Positions 62,841 to 64,000 of a stretch of DNA of 64,000 bases are shown here, piece by piece. A program made the translations under genes and the position numbers. The stretch's first letter is position 1. Each line of letters starts with the position of its first letter. Under the pieces are notes generated by a model. It saw only the letters and a list, made by a program, of their open reading frames with translations. It was not told the DNA's origin and did no database searches. This stretch comes from Lagierella massiliensis (lineage in GTDB: Bacteria; Bacillota; Clostridia; Tissierellales; Peptoniphilaceae). Location of the stretch: NCBI GenBank assembly GCA_030532135.1, contig JAUNLT010000002.1:1-64000 (forward strand). The letters run 5' to 3'.

Positions 62841-63392
62841 ATGGAAAAAAACACTCCTGAAGATCTCTTTAAAAAAATGCTCTTGCAGTTGGCTAAAGAG
62901 AACAGACTGAAGAACCTAACTGTGGTTGATTTGGTGAATAAATCAGGACTTTCAAGACAGACATTTTATAGATATTTCTACAATATTGACGATTTGATAT
63001 ACTCTGTACATAGAGATATTGTCAAACCTGCTCACAAATCCATGGAACAATTAAACGACAGCTTTTTATTTTTAGACTTATATGTAAGACTTATGGACAA
63101 TTACAGATTTTATTATAAGCAAATTATTTCATTTAACCCTCATACTCCATTTGTAGATAAGTATATTAATGAAACTAAAATACGTATGCTAAAATATACA
63201 TTTAATACTAATACCCATGAAATTCTTGAAAGTCAAAGACTTTATTTTGCATATACTTTCTACTACGTTGGATTTTGCATTACCCTTTTGGAATGGTTAA
63301 AAAATGACAATAATATCACAGCAAATGAGCTATATATCTCATATAGAAAATTAATTCCAGAAAGTCTAGTTCCTTATCTTTCAACAAAATAA
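62841..63392 (+). CDS. TetR-family regulator
   Basis: A 183-residue regulator. Residues 1-58 form the TetR helix-turn-helix (LKNLTVVDLVNKSGLSRQTFYRYFYNIDDLIYSV); the C-terminal domain is all helical and aromatic-rich, resembling the DhaS-type ligand domain. A TTG four codons upstream would be open, but the ATG follows GGTGA. It faces the transporter unit, with an operator between them, so it likely controls that unit. Confidence 0.9.
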   Translation: MEKNTPEDLFKKMLLQLAKENRLKNLTVVDLVNKSGLSRQTFYRYFYNIDDLIYSVHRDIVKPAHKSMEQLNDSFLFLDLYVRLMDNYRFYYKQIISFNPHTPFVDKYINETKIRMLKYTFNTNTHEILESQRLYFAYTFYYVGFCITLLEWLKNDNNITANELYISYRKLIPESLVPYLSTK

Positions 63393-63429
63393 GGTAGCAT
63401 ATGAAACACAAGTTCCAATATGCTACCTT
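63391..63429. terminator. Bidirectional terminator between TetR and ArsS-like genes
   Basis: Stem AAGGTAGCATAT / ATATGCTACCTT with a 15-base loop between convergent genes; TTATTTTG follows on the minus strand and a shorter T run on the plus strand. It begins at the TetR stop codon. Confidence 0.75.
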
Positions 63430-63438
63430 TCGCTAAAC

Positions 63439-64000
63439 TTAGCTTAATGAACCTCCTCAAGATGATCCTGCTCCCGCAGTACATCCATAGCAGTGATTTC
63501 CGATAGAAATTTTCCTCTTAAAATCAAAATCTTCAGGTAAAGTCTTTATATTTAATTTTTGATTGCTATTTAATCCCATACTCAAATTGAAATCACAGTC
63601 GTAAATTTTTCCGTCATAGTCAACCGATATGGCATCAAGACACATTAATCCCTTTAATACTTCGTCATTAAAAGCAGTCTCAAGCTTTTTCATATATCTA
63701 TCATAATTAGAACTTTTTAAAAGCCAATTTTTAAATCTTCCTATAGGCATATTAGTAATAGAATAAAGATTATTAAAAATAATTCCGTACTCTTCTTTAA
63801 GTTTTTTTCTATAAATATCTTCAAGTTCTTTTTGATTTCCAGGTAATATTGCTCCCGATGGATTGTATACTAGATTTAAATTTAGTTTTTTTCCATATCC
63901 AAGTTCATTTAATTTTTTTAATACTATTATACTCGAATCGTAAACGCCATCTCCTCTAACCCTATCAGTTTTTGATTTTTCATAAAAAGGAAGGGATGCA
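63439..64000 (-). CDS. arsS: ArsS-like radical SAM protein, C-terminal part, probable selenocysteine (UGA) readthrough
   Basis: The frame is open to the right edge, so the N-terminal radical SAM core is missing. The visible 187 residues match the C-terminal region of arsenosugar-biosynthesis-type radical SAM proteins (TIGR04167/DUF3641): RGDGVYDSSI, LNLVYNPSGAILPG, YSITNMPIGRF, GLMCLDAISVDYDGKIYDCDF and NHCYGCTAGAGSS. Family members continue with Cys-Gly-Gly and a few residues. Here the codon at that Cys is TGA (63457-63459), followed in frame by GGA-GGT-TCA-TTA-AGC and TAA, giving GSS-U-GGSLS. Selenocysteine versions of this family are known. No SECIS structure was verified; if UGA stops translation, the product would lack its last six residues. 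Confidence 0.85.

Noticed and set aside
63457..63459. TGA as the true end of the ArsS-like gene
   Set aside because: The family continues with Cys-Gly-Gly at this exact point, and GGA-GGT follows in frame before a TAA. Readthrough is preferred but not proven.

Overview
The window comes from a low-GC (roughly one third G+C) Gram-positive bacterium. AGGAGG-type ribosome binding sites, many TTGACA/TATAAT promoters with 17-bp spacers, T-box leaders, five secreted proteins with cell-wall-binding-2 (CWB2) repeats, a Firmicutes-type PhoP box and a Firmicutes-type LexA box all point to an anaerobic or aerotolerant member of the Clostridia/Tissierellia. No species is assigned. No rRNA, tRNA, CRISPR array, intact insertion sequence or prophage was seen; this is mostly core chromosome with a few accessory islands.

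Layout. 1-5.8 kb: the start of an N6-adenine methylase gene running off the left edge, a catalase, a small gene under a LexA-type promoter, a CWB2 protein, a SelD-associated FAD oxidoreductase and a probable small RNA. 5.9-11.2 kb (minus strand): gltX, a small membrane-anchored protein, T-box-cysS, thyA, dihydrofolate reductase and a PspC protein. 11.3-15.8 kb: two tandem paralogous CWB2 proteins sharing a 314-bp identical tract. 15.9-23.5 kb: purine block purC-purE-purF-purM-purN-purH with a ykkC-family (PRPP-class) riboswitch before purC and a second one between purC and purE, then guaB. 23.5-29.7 kb: a GntR regulator beside an L-cysteine desulfidase-like enzyme, a large coiled-coil CAP-domain wall protein and an XRE regulator. 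30-36 kb: T-box-proS, a zinc-ribbon membrane protein, pepD and a DUF819 transporter. 36-42 kb: pstSCAB-phoU-phoB-phoR phosphate operon with a Pho box. 42-53 kb: SH3 protein, PfkB sugar kinase, second zinc-ribbon membrane protein, glycogen phosphorylase, then ddl-murF-UPF0178-ABC exporter on the plus strand. 53-57 kb: metal P-type ATPase with an SmtB-like repressor, and a glucosaminidase with CWB2 repeats. 57.6-64 kb: SpxB-type pyruvate oxidase, an AbgB-like amidohydrolase with a two-gene membrane transporter and TetR regulator, and the 3' part of an ArsS-like radical SAM gene that appears to read through an in-frame UGA as selenocysteine.

How it fits together. The purine genes are governed at two successive leader positions, and PurF lacks the glutaminase nucleophile, which suggests ammonia-dependent first-step chemistry. 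Thymidylate, folate and aminoacyl-tRNA genes form housekeeping operons controlled partly by uncharged tRNA. Oxygen handling is notable: an H2O2-producing pyruvate oxidase and a haem catalase lie in the same 64 kb. Selenium use is suggested independently by the UGA-containing ArsS-like gene and by the SelD-linked oxidoreductase. Most novel-looking items: the candidate selenoprotein, the Ser-for-Cys PurF, the serial riboswitches, the LexA-promoter gene, and the small RNA with an anti-Shine-Dalgarno loop.
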